A stretch of DNA of 60,324 nucleotides, from NCBI RefSeq assembly GCF_014654675.1, contig NZ_BNBC01000056.1:1-60324 (forward strand), written 5' to 3'. Of the stretch, positions 32,714-43,001 are shown one piece after another. The notes below the pieces were generated by a model. That model saw nothing but the letters and a program-made list of their open reading frames with translations, was not told where the DNA came from and searched no databases. The position numbers and the translations under genes are program-made. The stretch is from Streptomyces spiralis (GTDB lineage Bacteria > Actinomycetota > Actinomycetes > Streptomycetales > Streptomycetaceae). Each line of letters starts with the position of its first letter. Position 1 is the first letter of the stretch.

Positions 32714-35563
32714 TCATCGGCCGACGCCCCCGGGCGGCTGAGCCGCCTCGTGTTCGGCGAGTACCCGGGCCAGTTCGACGCGCGAGTTGATGCCCAGTTT
32801 GGTGAACGCGTGGCGCAGGTGGGAGCTGACGGTGTGCGGGGAGAGGAAGAGCGCCTCCGCGACGGCCCGGTTGGTCGCGCCCTGGGAAATGAGGCGGACG
32901 ACCTTCAGTTCCGCCGGGGTGAGACCCAGCCGCGTCTCACCCTCCGTCGGACCGCGCCGGACGCCCAGCTCCCTGAGCCGGTGACGCACACGGTCGACGT
33001 CACGATCGGCGCCCGCGCCCGTGAAGAGTTCCAGGGCCCGGTCGAGATGGGTCACGGCCCCGGCGTCCTGCCGCGACGCCAGGACCCGTCCGAGGTCCTC
33101 CAGCGCCGCCGCGTGTGCCAGCCGACGCGAGCTGCCTTCGTACAGCTCGACCGCCCGTCGCAGCAGCGGCAGATCGTCCGTGATCAGCCCGCGGGCGTGC
33201 GCTGCTGCCGCCGACAGGGCGGGGAAGGTGGGGTTGGCCGCGGCCCGGCGCTCGGCGGTGCGGGCTGCGGCCTCTGCCCTGTCCGTGAGGCCGGCGCGCA
33301 GGACGATCCGCACGTACAGCGGCTCGTCCATCGGGTCCTCCGGGCTGGCCAGCGAGGGCCCCAGCCGGTCGAAGAAGCGGGCCGCCTGTCCGGTGCACCG
33401 TGCCACAGCGTCAGGATCCCCGTCGAAGTCGGCCACGAGTGCGCCGAGCCAGGAGCCGATGAGCTGCATCAGCACGGCGTCGTCCTCCATCATGCGCCGC
33501 GCGTGCTCCGCAGCCTCCCTCAGACCCGCCTGGTCCCCTCGGTGCCAGGCCACTCGGCCCAGGGTGTACTGGGAGGTCGCGTCGGCGTAGTTCCCCGGGC
33601 CCAGTTCGTCGACCATGGACAGGACTGCTTCCGCCTCGGCCTGGGCCTCGGAGAGCCGCCCGGCGTCCAGGAGCAGCCGGCAGCGGCCCATCAACCACAG
33701 GCGGGTCAGGGACGCCTCGCCGTTCTTCAGCGCCTGCCGGAGGTTGTCGTCGACAAGTTCGATCGCACGGTCGGCCTCCCCGACGGCGCTGAGCACCATG
33801 CTGCGCCAGGGGTGGGGCAGCCAGAGCGCCTCCGCCCCGTTCAGACGCCCGGTCACCTCAACGGACTCCTCGATGAGTTCCAGCGCCCCCGGCATGTCGA
33901 AGTGGAAGAAGCGTACGACGGAGTCGATGGACAGCACAGTCACCTCGGCAGCGAGGTCCTCGGCCTCGTGGGCCGCTGACAGGGCGGGCTGGAGCGTGCG
34001 CTCCGCCTCCTCCAGCTCCCCCGAGTTGGCAAGGACCAGGCAGAGCACCGCCAGCAGCCGTGCTCGTATCGGTGCCGAGAGGCCCGGCAGGTCCAGGCCG
34101 GCCCGGCACTGACGTACGGCTTCGGCGAAGGAATGCTGGCTGGAGACCATCGCCAGCCCGAGGCGGACTCGCCCCTCGGCTTCCGGATCCAGCAGCCCCT
34201 CCAGCGCGCTGTCCCCGAGCGCACGCGCTTCGGCCGCCCGCCCGCTCAGCCACAGCAGGCTGATGGTCTCCGCGATCAGGGGACCGCGATCGGCAGCGTC
34301 CTCGCCGGTCAGAGCCAGTGCGGCGCGGCTCATCTCGGCGGCCGAGGAGGGCGAACCGGTGGTGAGTTCGGCCGCCGCCTGCCGCAGTACGGAGACCGCC
34401 CACCGATCGCCGGGCTCCGCGCCCTCCGCCACCATCGCGGCGACTTCGGTCGCGGGTACGCCGTGGCGGAGCTGGAGTTCGGCCGCCCTGCGCAGCAGCG
34501 CGCGACGGACCGCCGTGGGCAGGCTCGCCTCCACTGCCTCGCGGATGAGGTCATGCCGGAACGCGATCTGCCGGTGGTCGCCCATCATAAGATCGGTCTC
34601 CAGTGCCTCCCTCACGACCGGTTCGAGGTCGGCGGGGCGCCGGCTCATCAGCTCGGCCAACTGGCCGATGGGGAACTCTCGGCCCAGCGCTGCCGTGATC
34701 TGGATCAGTTCCCGGGCCGTGGCCGAGACATGCTGCAGCCGTTGCTCGACCGAGTCACGGAACCGCAGCGGCATCCGTCCCGTGACCAGCCGGGCCCTGC
34801 CGCCGTCGACAACGATCGCCCCCTCCTCCTGGAGACCGCGCACCAGTTCCACCAAGAGCAGTGGACGCCCCTCGGCGCGTTCTGCCGCCTCCAGCACGTC
34901 CGCCCCGGCGGTTGCCTCCAGGAGGTCCTCGACGACTTCCGCGACAGCCGTGAGCTCCAGGGGCGGAACGGTCACGGTCTTCGCTCCTCCTCCTCTGAGC
35001 CGATCGAATGTGTCCTGCACGTGCGCGGCGCCGCCGGCCCGCGTCGCCAGCAGCCACATGACGGCATGGCTGGAGAGCCGTCCGGGCAGCGTGCGCAGGG
35101 CGGCGAGCGTGGCCTCGTCGCACCATTGCACGTCGTCGATCGCGATGAGGAGCGGGTGTTCGAGCGCGGAGCGCTCCAGCTGGTTCTGGACCTCCTGCAG
35201 TATCCAGAATCGCTGGTCGGCACCCGACGCGATGGAACGCAGGGCGCCTCGGTCCAGTACGGGCCATTCGGAGGCCAGCAGGGCGTCCAGCAGGGGGGCC
35301 ATCGTCACGAACTGGCCATCCGGATCACCGCCACCACGGAAGACACGGATCCCGTCCTTCCGGGCGAGTGCGCAGGCCTCGGCCAGCAGACGGGTCTTTC
35401 CGGAGCCCGGACTGCCCTCCAGAACGATCACTTCACCACCGTGAAACCCCTTCACACGGTGCAGGGATGCCCGGATCTGGGACAGCTCACGGTCCCGGCC
35501 CCGGATGCGCGTGTCCGACGCCCAACTCCACCCTGATTCCTCGCCCCCGCGAAACTCGCGCAC
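32714..35563 (-). CDS. LAL-type giant LuxR regulator (LAL-2)
   Basis: A 949-residue AAA-LuxR protein. RGRDRELSQIRASL starts the ATPase, Walker A is GSPGSGKTRLLAEA near residue 50, Walker B is PLLIAIDDVQWCDEATLAALR. A long alpha-helical middle follows, then the C-terminal HTH LTPAELKVVRLISQGATNRAVAEALFLSPHTVSSHLRHAF. It is most similar in this window to LAL-3, immediately upstream on the same strand (same DVQWCDExTLxALRxLPxRL block), suggesting tandem duplication. Ligand and targets are unknown. Confidence 0.9.
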   Translation of the reverse strand: MREFRGGEESGWSWASDTRIRGRDRELSQIRASLHRVKGFHGGEVIVLEGSPGSGKTRLLAEACALARKDGIRVFRGGGDPDGQFVTMAPLLDALLASEWPVLDRGALRSIASGADQRFWILQEVQNQLERSALEHPLLIAIDDVQWCDEATLAALRTLPGRLSSHAVMWLLATRAGGAAHVQDTFDRLRGGGAKTVTVPPLELTAVAEVVEDLLEATAGADVLEAAERAEGRPLLLVELVRGLQEEGAIVVDGGRARLVTGRMPLRFRDSVEQRLQHVSATARELIQITAALGREFPIGQLAELMSRRPADLEPVVREALETDLMMGDHRQIAFRHDLIREAVEASLPTAVRRALLRRAAELQLRHGVPATEVAAMVAEGAEPGDRWAVSVLRQAAAELTTGSPSSAAEMSRAALALTGEDAADRGPLIAETISLLWLSGRAAEARALGDSALEGLLDPEAEGRVRLGLAMVSSQHSFAEAVRQCRAGLDLPGLSAPIRARLLAVLCLVLANSGELEEAERTLQPALSAAHEAEDLAAEVTVLSIDSVVRFFHFDMPGALELIEESVEVTGRLNGAEALWLPHPWRSMVLSAVGEADRAIELVDDNLRQALKNGEASLTRLWLMGRCRLLLDAGRLSEAQAEAEAVLSMVDELGPGNYADATSQYTLGRVAWHRGDQAGLREAAEHARRMMEDDAVLMQLIGSWLGALVADFDGDPDAVARCTGQAARFFDRLGPSLASPEDPMDEPLYVRIVLRAGLTDRAEAAARTAERRAAANPTFPALSAAAAHARGLITDDLPLLRRAVELYEGSSRRLAHAAALEDLGRVLASRQDAGAVTHLDRALELFTGAGADRDVDRVRHRLRELGVRRGPTEGETRLGLTPAELKVVRLISQGATNRAVAEALFLSPHTVSSHLRHAFTKLGINSRVELARVLAEHEAAQPPGGVGR

Positions 35564-35635
35564 TGACCCTGCCTCTCCACCCCGGAGAGGTCATGCTAAC
35601 CAGCGGGTTCCAGCCACGCAGCCGGGGAATGGCTT

Positions 35636-38600
35636 CTACGGGGCGATACCGCCGTCCGCCTCCTGGCTCAGAATGATCCCGACCAGTTCGACCCGGGAGC
35701 TGATGCCCAGCTTCTTGAAGGACCTGCGTATGTACGTACTGACGGTATGGGGAGACAGGAAGAGCTTCTCGGCCACTTCTCGGTTGGTCGCGCCCTCCGC
35801 GACGAGACGCGCCACGCGCCGCTCCCCCGGCGAGAGGCTGTTCCAGCCGCTCATCCGGCGCCGCCCCCGGGAAGCCGAGGCCGCCGGTCCCGTCCCGGCG
35901 GGCCGGAGCCGGCGACGGACCCGGGCGGCATCCCACTCCGCGCCCACCTCTTCGTACACGCGCAGAGCCTGTTCCAGGTGTTCGGTGCCCGCCTGCCGTC
36001 CACCGTCCCGCAGCAGCGCCCGACCGGCGTCCTCGTGCGCGGAGGCGACGGCGAGGCACCGCCCGCTGCCCTGGTACAGCTCAGTGGCGTGTACGAGGAA
36101 CGCGGCGTCCTCGTGCAGCAGGCCCCTGGTGTGCGCGGCTGCCGCCGTGAGAGCGGGGAAACCGGGGCTCAGCTCGGCCCGCCGCTGCGCGACGTCCGCC
36201 ACCTCGGCCGCCCGCTCCAGGTCGCCGGCCCGCAACGCGATGCGTACGAATGCCGCCTGGTCGACCGGGTCGAAGGGGACGGAGCAGCGGGGATGAACGG
36301 TGTCGAACAGTTCGGTCGACCTGGGCATCAGCTCCAGGGCACGCTTGCTGTCGCCCTCCCATTCCGCGATCTGGGCCGCGAGCCAGGTACCGATCCGCTG
36401 GATGAAGGCCGACTCGTTCTCGATCATGAGCGCGGCCTCGCGCGCCGCCTTCCGGACAGCCCTGCGGTCGCCGTGGTGCACCGCCACGACACCGAGGACG
36501 TAGCGGACCGTGGCGTCGGCGAAGTTGCCAGGGCCGAGTTCCTCCGCCATCGCCTCCGCGCCCTCGGTCTCGGCCCGGGCTTCCTCCAGCCGTCCGTCCT
36601 CCAGATAGGCCCGCGCCCTCATCATCGACCAGAAGTACAGGGTCGCGGCCTGCCCGAAACGCTTGGCCAGGCGGATACCTGCGTTCGCCGCCTCCACGGA
36701 AGCCGCGGAGTCCCCCGAGCAGCTGTCGAGGTGCATCCGCCACACCAGCGGCCCGTAGGGCAGCTCGGCCGGGTCGGCGCGGTCCGCCAGGACCGTGGCC
36801 CGGTCGATCAGCTCATAGGCGCGCCGCCAGTCAGCGCGCATGAAGGCGACGATGGACCGGGAAGTGAGCGCCACCGCCTGGGCGGCCGCCTGCCCCGCGG
36901 CCTGCCCGAGGACAAAGGCCTGTTCCGCCACCTCTTCCGCCTCGTCCAGCGTGCCGCCGCGGGTCAGGTTCAGGGCCAGGGAGCCCAGTGAGAGTGCCCT
37001 CAGACCCGGCGGCGCCGACTGGACCGCCACGCCCAGTCGTCCCTGGCGGATGGCCTCCGTGAAGGAGTGCTGGCTGGCCAGGCCTGTCAGCTCCAGGCGC
37101 AGCCGTGCCTCGGTCTCCGGGGCGAGACTGTCCAGTTCTACGAAAGCCGATTCGGCCAGGGCCGAGGCGCGCACGGCGTCCCCTCCGTGCCACAGCAGCG
37201 ACACCGTCTCCGCCACCAGCGCGGGCCGGCCGTCGTCGTCCTCGGGCAGCAGCTGCAAGGCCTGGGAACTCAGCTCGGCCGCCGCCGCCGGCGCCCGGAA
37301 CGCCAGCTCGGCGGCTGCCTGGCGCAGCAGCAGTACGGCGTCGCGGTCTCCCGGCTCACTGCTCTCCGAGAGCAGCACCGCGACGTCCGCGACCGGTACG
37401 CCTCGCGCCAGTCGCAGGTCGACCGCTCGTCGCTGGAGACGCCGACGGCGGGCCGGGGGGAGCCCGTTCGCTACGGCTTCCCGGATGAGGTCGTGCGGGA
37501 AGGCCAGCCACCCGTCCTGGTCGACCAGCAGCTCCGCCGCGAGTGCCTCCTGCACCGGCCGCACCAGCGCGCCCGGCGGCAGGTCCAGCAGGTCGGCGAT
37601 CAGCTCCGCCGACAACGTGCGACCGAGTACGGAGGCGACCTGGACCACTTCCCGCGCATCCGCGGGGAGCTGTGACAGACGGCGCCGGACGGACGCCTGG
37701 AAGCGTTCGGGGACACCCTCCGCGGTCAGAGTCACCCGACCGGCGCGGACCGCGACCGCGCCTTCGTCCCGGAGCCCTTCGAACAGTTCTCGCAGCAGCA
37801 GCGGTCTGCCCTCGGCCTGCGCCGCGACGTCCAGCAGCTCGGGACCGGGCTCGCCGCCGAGGACGTCCCGGGCGATGCCCTTCACCGCGTCGGCGCCCAG
37901 CGGCCCGAGCCGTACGCGCTCGGCACCCGTCCGGGTCAGTCTGGCCACGGTGGTGCGTACCGGTCCCTCCGCGGCCGAGCCGCGTACCGCGAGCAGCCAC
38001 ACGATGGGGTAGGCGGCCAGCCGCTCGGGCAGGTTCCGCAACGCCAGCAAGGTGGTCTCGTCGCACCACTGGACGTCGTCGACGGTGACCAGCAGCGGGG
38101 CGGCGAGGGCCGCCAGCTCCAGCCGTTCCTGGATCTCCTGCAGGATCCAGTAGACCTGGTTGGGCAGCTCGGCCAGCTCGGTCAGAACCCGTACGTCCAG
38201 CAACGGATCGTTCTCGGACGCGAATGCACGCAGGACCGGACGCAGAGGCACGGCCTGCCCCTCGGGGTCTCCACCGCCGGCGAAGATCCGCACGGCCCGG
38301 TTCTCGGCCAGCGCGTGGGCCTCTTCGAGGAGACGTGTCTTGCCGGAGCCCGGGGCACCCTCGAAGACCACCGCGCCGCCCTGGCCTCGGCATGCCGCGT
38401 CCAGAGCGGCGGACAGGAGGGCTCGCTCCCGGTCACGGCCGTGCAGACGCGAGGGAGGTCTGGACATGTCCGTTCGGGCGCGCCCCACGCCGTCGCGGCT
38501 TCCCGCACCCCCGCGTATCGCGCCCTGACCCGTCTCCCGACTCATCTGCAGTCCACCCTCGGCGTCGTTCGTCACAGATGATGCCACGGCCGGAGCCCCG

Positions 38601-38797
38601 ACGCCGCCGCCTGCGACGAGAGGTGACCGCGCTCGCTCGGCCGCGCGGCCACCGGCCCTAGAGGACGAGAGCCGACGGATCAGGTTCCGGAGCTCCGCCC
38701 GCGTCAGCCTCTCCGGCACAGCTCCTGCCATCACAGGTGCCGAACCGTCAGCCGACTGGCAGGGAAAGGGCAGGTCAAAGCCGGTTTGCGGCGGCAT
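35636..38797 (-). CDS. LAL-type giant LuxR regulator (LAL-3)
   Basis: A 1053-residue AAA-LuxR protein. The ATPase begins at LHGRDRERALL near residue 118, Walker A is GAPGSGKTRLLEEA, Walker B is PLLVTVDDVQWCDETTLLALR. The C-terminal HTH reads LSPGERRVARLVAEGATNREVAEKLFLSPHTVSTYIRRSF. The N-terminal 115 residues before GRDRE are low-complexity and may be non-coding; later starts such as MSRETGQG or MSRPPSRLHGRD are possible. Its gene ends 72 bp before LAL-2, so the pair may be co-transcribed. Confidence 0.87.
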   Translation of the reverse strand: MPPQTGFDLPFPCQSADGSAPVMAGAVPERLTRAELRNLIRRLSSSRAGGRAAERARSPLVAGGGVGAPAVASSVTNDAEGGLQMSRETGQGAIRGGAGSRDGVGRARTDMSRPPSRLHGRDRERALLSAALDAACRGQGGAVVFEGAPGSGKTRLLEEAHALAENRAVRIFAGGGDPEGQAVPLRPVLRAFASENDPLLDVRVLTELAELPNQVYWILQEIQERLELAALAAPLLVTVDDVQWCDETTLLALRNLPERLAAYPIVWLLAVRGSAAEGPVRTTVARLTRTGAERVRLGPLGADAVKGIARDVLGGEPGPELLDVAAQAEGRPLLLRELFEGLRDEGAVAVRAGRVTLTAEGVPERFQASVRRRLSQLPADAREVVQVASVLGRTLSAELIADLLDLPPGALVRPVQEALAAELLVDQDGWLAFPHDLIREAVANGLPPARRRRLQRRAVDLRLARGVPVADVAVLLSESSEPGDRDAVLLLRQAAAELAFRAPAAAAELSSQALQLLPEDDDGRPALVAETVSLLWHGGDAVRASALAESAFVELDSLAPETEARLRLELTGLASQHSFTEAIRQGRLGVAVQSAPPGLRALSLGSLALNLTRGGTLDEAEEVAEQAFVLGQAAGQAAAQAVALTSRSIVAFMRADWRRAYELIDRATVLADRADPAELPYGPLVWRMHLDSCSGDSAASVEAANAGIRLAKRFGQAATLYFWSMMRARAYLEDGRLEEARAETEGAEAMAEELGPGNFADATVRYVLGVVAVHHGDRRAVRKAAREAALMIENESAFIQRIGTWLAAQIAEWEGDSKRALELMPRSTELFDTVHPRCSVPFDPVDQAAFVRIALRAGDLERAAEVADVAQRRAELSPGFPALTAAAAHTRGLLHEDAAFLVHATELYQGSGRCLAVASAHEDAGRALLRDGGRQAGTEHLEQALRVYEEVGAEWDAARVRRRLRPAGTGPAASASRGRRRMSGWNSLSPGERRVARLVAEGATNREVAEKLFLSPHTVSTYIRRSFKKLGISSRVELVGIILSQEADGGIAP

Positions 38798-38882
38798 GGG
38801 CTTCTCTTTCGACTACAACCGCTCCAGGCGCGCCGAAGCGGCACGAGCGGCCGACCCTGGGCAGTGACCAAACTCCGAGAGT

Positions 38883-38898
38883 ATTTGCACTAGCAAAT
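38883..38898. promoter_or_regulatory. Inverted repeat ATTTGC-ACTA-GCAAAT
   Basis: Perfect 6-bp arms around a 4-bp centre, in an AT-rich island 85-101 bp upstream of the first possible LAL-3 start. It has the shape of a dimeric repressor site. Confidence 0.4.
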
Positions 38899-39046
38899 CC
38901 CACAAGGTTGGCCAGATCGCGGACAGTGGATCGGGGGAGGCGTCGGGCGCCTCACGGACGACGTATGCCGAGTCTGCTCCAAGCACCCAACGCGCCGCTT
39001 CTGCCAACCAACCTGACTTAGCACTGTCAGGTCGGGACGGACGATG

Positions 39047-39088
39047 CGTCGAATGACCGATGACGCCCCGTACGCCCGCTTCTACGTT
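39047..39088 (+). promoter_or_regulatory. AGTC-box promoter of the aldo/keto reductase
   Basis: The near copy CGTC-GAAT-GAC-C-GATG (first base differs) is at 39047-39062, with TACGTT at 39083-39088. Confidence 0.6.
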
Positions 39089-39132
39089 CCCCGAGGCAGG
39101 CACCGCGCGACGGCCCGTTCCCTGGAGGCACC

Positions 39133-39996
39133 ATGATCACTACGAGTCCCGAGATCATCCTCAACAACGGCATCCGTATGCCGGCGCTCGGTCTGGGCGT
39201 CTACCGCAGCAGCCCCGAGGAAACCCGGTCGGCCGTCCTCATGGCGCTGCAGAAGGGATATCGCCTCATCGACACAGCGGCGGCATACGGCAACGAGAGG
39301 GAGGTCGGCGAAGCCCTCCGCCGCTCCGGTCTGCACCGCGGCGAGGTCTTCGTCACCACCAAGCTCTGGGTCACCGACTACGGCTACCGCAACGCGTTGC
39401 GGGCCTTCGAGCAGAGCCGCAGACGACTCCGCCTGGACTACGTGGACCTCTACTTGCTGCACTGGCCCGTCGCATCCGACCTCGCGGCGACGGTCGCCTC
39501 CTACCGGGCGGCGGAGACACTGCTCGCCGAGGGCCGGGTACGCGCCATCGGGGTCAGCAACCACGCCCCTGAGCAACTGGCCCACCTCATGGCCCGGACC
39601 AAGATCGTGCCCTCGGTCAACCAGGTCGAGCTACATCCCTTCTTCGTGCAGCGGGACGTGCGGGCGTTCGACGCCCGGCACGGCATTGTCACGCAGTCGT
39701 GGTCGCCGATCGGCGGTGTCGACCGCTATGCCGCCGAGAGTCCCCGGGCCGCACGGAACCTGCTGGCGCACCCCGTCATCCGCGACCTCGCGCAGCGACA
39801 CGGCAAGACCCCCGCGCAGGTGGTCCTGCGCTGGCACCTGGAGCACGGATTGGCGGTGATCCCCAAGTCCGTGCACGCCGCACGCATCGCGGAGAACTTC
39901 GAAGTGTTCGACTTCACGCTCACACCCCAGGAGGTGGCCGCACTGGACGCCCTCGACACCGGCGTGCGAGGCGGACCGGACCCGCACTGGCTCTGA
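39133..39996 (+). CDS. Aldo/keto reductase
   Basis: A 287-residue NADPH-dependent aldo/keto reductase of the 2,5-diketo-gluconate-reductase type. The catalytic tetrad is visible: Asp and Tyr in YRLIDTAAAYGNEREVGEAL, Lys in VTTKLWVTDYG and His in YLLHWPV. NQVELHPFF and the C-terminal VIPKSVHAARIAENFEVFDF (cofactor 2'-phosphate contact) are present. It reduces small aldehydes or ketones, and detoxification is likely. It has its own AGTC-box and is followed by a hairpin terminator. Confidence 0.93.
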   Translation: MITTSPEIILNNGIRMPALGLGVYRSSPEETRSAVLMALQKGYRLIDTAAAYGNEREVGEALRRSGLHRGEVFVTTKLWVTDYGYRNALRAFEQSRRRLRLDYVDLYLLHWPVASDLAATVASYRAAETLLAEGRVRAIGVSNHAPEQLAHLMARTKIVPSVNQVELHPFFVQRDVRAFDARHGIVTQSWSPIGGVDRYAAESPRAARNLLAHPVIRDLAQRHGKTPAQVVLRWHLEHGLAVIPKSVHAARIAENFEVFDFTLTPQEVAALDALDTGVRGGPDPHWL

Positions 39997-40000
39997 GGCC

Positions 40001-40025
40001 TGCCGCCGGTGCGTGGCCGGCGGCA
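40001..40025 (+). terminator. Hairpin terminator after the aldo/keto reductase
   Basis: A 9-bp perfect stem (40001-40009 with 40017-40025) and 7-nt loop, 5 bp after the stop. Confidence 0.65.
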
Positions 40026-40089
40026 TAGTCTGATCGGCGACGGTCCGAGGGGACGGCCGCGAACAACCGGCACGAGAAGGGGCTGGGCA

Positions 40090-42990
40090 GTGAGCGTGGG
40101 CACCGGTACGCCGAGGCTGTGGGGTCGGGAAGAGGCGTTGACGGCGATCGACGAACTGGCCAAGGAAATCACAGCCGTTGACGCACCCGCCGGCCACACC
40201 GGTCCCGAGGGACACGCAGTCCGCCGAACACTCCTGATGGTAGGCGAGCCGGGGATCGGCAAGACGTCGGTGCTCGAGGCCGCGGGACGGCGGGTGCGGG
40301 AGGCCGGAGGCCGGGCCCGGTGGGTGGTGGGGCACCCAGAGGAGGCCGCCATCGCGTTCAGCGGCCTGGACGCGCTACTTCACCCGCTGACCAGGAGCCT
40401 GGACGAGGCGGACACCGCCGACCGGGAGCTGATCCGCGGCGCCGTCCAGGGCGGGCAGAAGCAGGCCGGCGGTGTCCTCTCCCTCGCCGGGGCCGTGGTC
40501 CGGCTGTGGTCCCGCTGGGCGGAGGAGGGGCCGCTGCTGATCCTCGCCGACGACCTGCAGTGGCTCGACCAGTCGACCCAGGACCTGCTGGCCACGTGCG
40601 CCCGCCGGCTGGACGGCGAACCCGTCGGCCTCGTCCTCGCCGCACGCCCGACCGCACTGCCCACGTCCTGGGAACGCCAGGCAATCACGGTCCGGCTGGA
40701 CCACCTCGACGATGTGCAGGCCGGCCGACTCCTCGACTCGCTACCCACTCCCCCCGAGGGACGGCTGCGACGACAGGTGCTCCGCCAGGCGGGCGGCAAC
40801 CCGCTCGGCCTGGCGGAACTGGCGCGCTCCGCGGCCCGCGACGCGCGGGAGACCGGAGCGGCCGGAGTCGATCTCCCGCTCACCGACCGGCTGGAGAACC
40901 TCTTCGCCCGGGACTTGGCGTCACTGACCCCCACTGCCCGCCGCCTGGTGCTGGTCGCGGCGGTCGCGGACCTGCCGGACACCGCGGCACTCGCGGAGAT
41001 CCTGGGAGACGTGCTCCAGCCGGACCCGGACGAGCCCGCCGAGTTGGAGGGTGGTGGGCCCGCCGACGAATCTCCGGTCTCCGAACGGTCCACCGGCGCC
41101 GCCGTGTTCGCCGGGCGTACCCGCGTCCTCGACGTGGCGGAGGAGGCGTGGGCACGCGCCGAAGAAGCCGGGCTGCTGGTGCTGCGGGGCGGCACCGTGG
41201 CGTTCCGCCACTCTCTTGTCCGTTCGGCGGTCCTCGCCGCGTTCCCCTTCGACGAGCGCGCCCGCGTCCATCGCCTGGTCGCCTCCGCTCCCGGTCTCGA
41301 CGCGGACCGCCGGGCATGGCACCTGGCGGCGGCCACCGTGACGCCTGACGAAGAGGTGGCGGCCGCCCTGGAGTCGACGGCCGACCGTGCGCGGCTCCGG
41401 GGCGGCTACGCGGCGGCGGCCATGACCCTGGAACGCGCGGCACAGCTCAGCCCCCGTACCGAGGACCGAGTACGGCGTCTCAACGCGGCGGCGCAATCCG
41501 CCATGTTCGGCGGGCACCCCAGGTGGGTGGCGGACCTCACGGCCGCCGTCGCCTCCCTGTCCGACGACGAGGAGGCCCGCGCCGAGGCCCACGTGCACGC
41601 CGGCTGGGCGCTGACCGTCACCAGCCGGCACGACGAGGCCATGGACCGTCTGCTGAAGGCCGCCGACGCCTGGGCGGACTCGGACCCGGGACGGTGCCTC
41701 GAGGCCCTCGGCACCGCGGCAACCGTCGTGTACAACAGCGGTGACCTGCGCTACCGGACGACCCTGTTGCGGCGCTATCGCGCGCTGCCCCCGCACGAGC
41801 CGAACGCAGAATCGGCCTGGATCCTGGCCAGTTGCGATCCCCATGACGGCCGCGCGGAAGCGCTGCGGCACCTTCGGCACGCGGCTTCCGCGGAGACGGT
41901 CGAGTTCAGGGCCTGGGGGCCGCTGGGGGCCGCCGCCTGGGCGCTCGACGAGACCGATGCCGCGGTCCAGTACTACGCGACGCTCCTGGAGCTGTTCCGC
42001 CAGGCGCCCACCGCCGGCGGCAACGCGACCGTGGCGAGCGCCAACGCCATCGCCCAGTTCGAGGCCGGCCGCTGGTCCGCCGCTCTGAGCGACCTTGCCG
42101 AGGCGGAGCGTGCCGCTTCGGCCGGCGGACTCGAACTGGCCATGGTCAGCACCCCTTTGCTCAACGCCGCCCTTGCGGCCGTGCGGGGTGACGCGCAACG
42201 GGCCGTCTCGGTGCTCACGGAGGGCACTCGCGACTTCGACCTGCGAGGCACCCTCACCTTCGAGGTGCGAGCCCGGCAGGCCCGTGCGCTGGCCGCGCTG
42301 GCCCAAGGCGACCATCAGGTGGCCTACTTCCACCTGAGTCGGCTGTTCCACCCGGACGGCCGGCCCGTCCACTTCCACAGTTCCTTTCACGGTCTGGCCG
42401 ATCTGGCCTCCAGCGCCCGCCGCACCGGCCGCACGGAAGAGGCGCGTACGGTCGTGGAAGGTGCCGTCGCGCAACTTCCCGCGGACCTGTCACCGCGGCT
42501 GCAGCTGATCGTTCAGCGGGCCCGCGGCGTACTCGAAGAGGACCCGGCGCGGGCGGAGGAACTGCTCCGGGCGGCAGCCTTCACTTCCGGCGCGGAGCGC
42601 TGGCCGTTCGAACGCGCCCTGTCGCTGGCCGAGCTCGGCGAGTGGCTGCGCCGACGGCACCGCAACGCGGATGCCCGTGCCTCGCTGACCGAAGCTCTGG
42701 AGCTGTTCCAGGGACTGGGCGCGGTTCCGTGGGCCACCCGCGCCTCGGCGGAACTGCGCGCCGCGGGCGTGGACCGACCCGACGCACCGCGTCGCGACGC
42801 GACGATGGAACTGACCTCGCAGCAGCTGGTCATCGTCAAGCTGGCCGCCCGGGGGCTCACCAACCGGGAGATCGGAGAGCGGCTGTTCCTGTCCCCTCGC
42901 ACAGTCGGCTTCCACCTCAACCGGGCGTTCCCCAAGCTGGGTGTCACCTCCCGCTTCCAGTTGCGGGACCTGATGTCCTCGCCCGAGTGA
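40090..42990 (+). CDS. LAL-type giant LuxR regulator (LAL-4)
   Basis: A 966-residue AAA-LuxR protein from GTG 40090 (VSVGTGTPRLWGREEAL), with GAAGGGG upstream deciding the start. Walker A is VGEPGIGKTSVLEAA near residue 55; Walker B is PLLILADDLQWLDQST. A charged insert follows the first helical part, and the C-terminal HTH is LTSQQLVIVKLAARGLTNREIGERLFLSPRTVGFHLNRAF. Three bases separate GTG from a second in-frame GTG, so either may be used. An orphan AGTC-box begins 12 bp after its stop. Confidence 0.9.
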   Translation: MSVGTGTPRLWGREEALTAIDELAKEITAVDAPAGHTGPEGHAVRRTLLMVGEPGIGKTSVLEAAGRRVREAGGRARWVVGHPEEAAIAFSGLDALLHPLTRSLDEADTADRELIRGAVQGGQKQAGGVLSLAGAVVRLWSRWAEEGPLLILADDLQWLDQSTQDLLATCARRLDGEPVGLVLAARPTALPTSWERQAITVRLDHLDDVQAGRLLDSLPTPPEGRLRRQVLRQAGGNPLGLAELARSAARDARETGAAGVDLPLTDRLENLFARDLASLTPTARRLVLVAAVADLPDTAALAEILGDVLQPDPDEPAELEGGGPADESPVSERSTGAAVFAGRTRVLDVAEEAWARAEEAGLLVLRGGTVAFRHSLVRSAVLAAFPFDERARVHRLVASAPGLDADRRAWHLAAATVTPDEEVAAALESTADRARLRGGYAAAAMTLERAAQLSPRTEDRVRRLNAAAQSAMFGGHPRWVADLTAAVASLSDDEEARAEAHVHAGWALTVTSRHDEAMDRLLKAADAWADSDPGRCLEALGTAATVVYNSGDLRYRTTLLRRYRALPPHEPNAESAWILASCDPHDGRAEALRHLRHAASAETVEFRAWGPLGAAAWALDETDAAVQYYATLLELFRQAPTAGGNATVASANAIAQFEAGRWSAALSDLAEAERAASAGGLELAMVSTPLLNAALAAVRGDAQRAVSVLTEGTRDFDLRGTLTFEVRARQARALAALAQGDHQVAYFHLSRLFHPDGRPVHFHSSFHGLADLASSARRTGRTEEARTVVEGAVAQLPADLSPRLQLIVQRARGVLEEDPARAEELLRAAAFTSGAERWPFERALSLAELGEWLRRRHRNADARASLTEALELFQGLGAVPWATRASAELRAAGVDRPDAPRRDATMELTSQQLVIVKLAARGLTNREIGERLFLSPRTVGFHLNRAFPKLGVTSRFQLRDLMSSPE

Positions 42991-43001
42991 TACGCGAGCG
43001 C

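Larger units (their letters stand above)
38798..39132. other. Divergent control region, LAL-3 and aldo/keto reductase
   Basis: This 335-bp stretch has no gene. It is AT-rich around 38875-38905 with a 6-bp-arm inverted repeat (38883-38898), and it carries the AGTC-box for the aldo/keto reductase at 39047. Confidence 0.6.
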
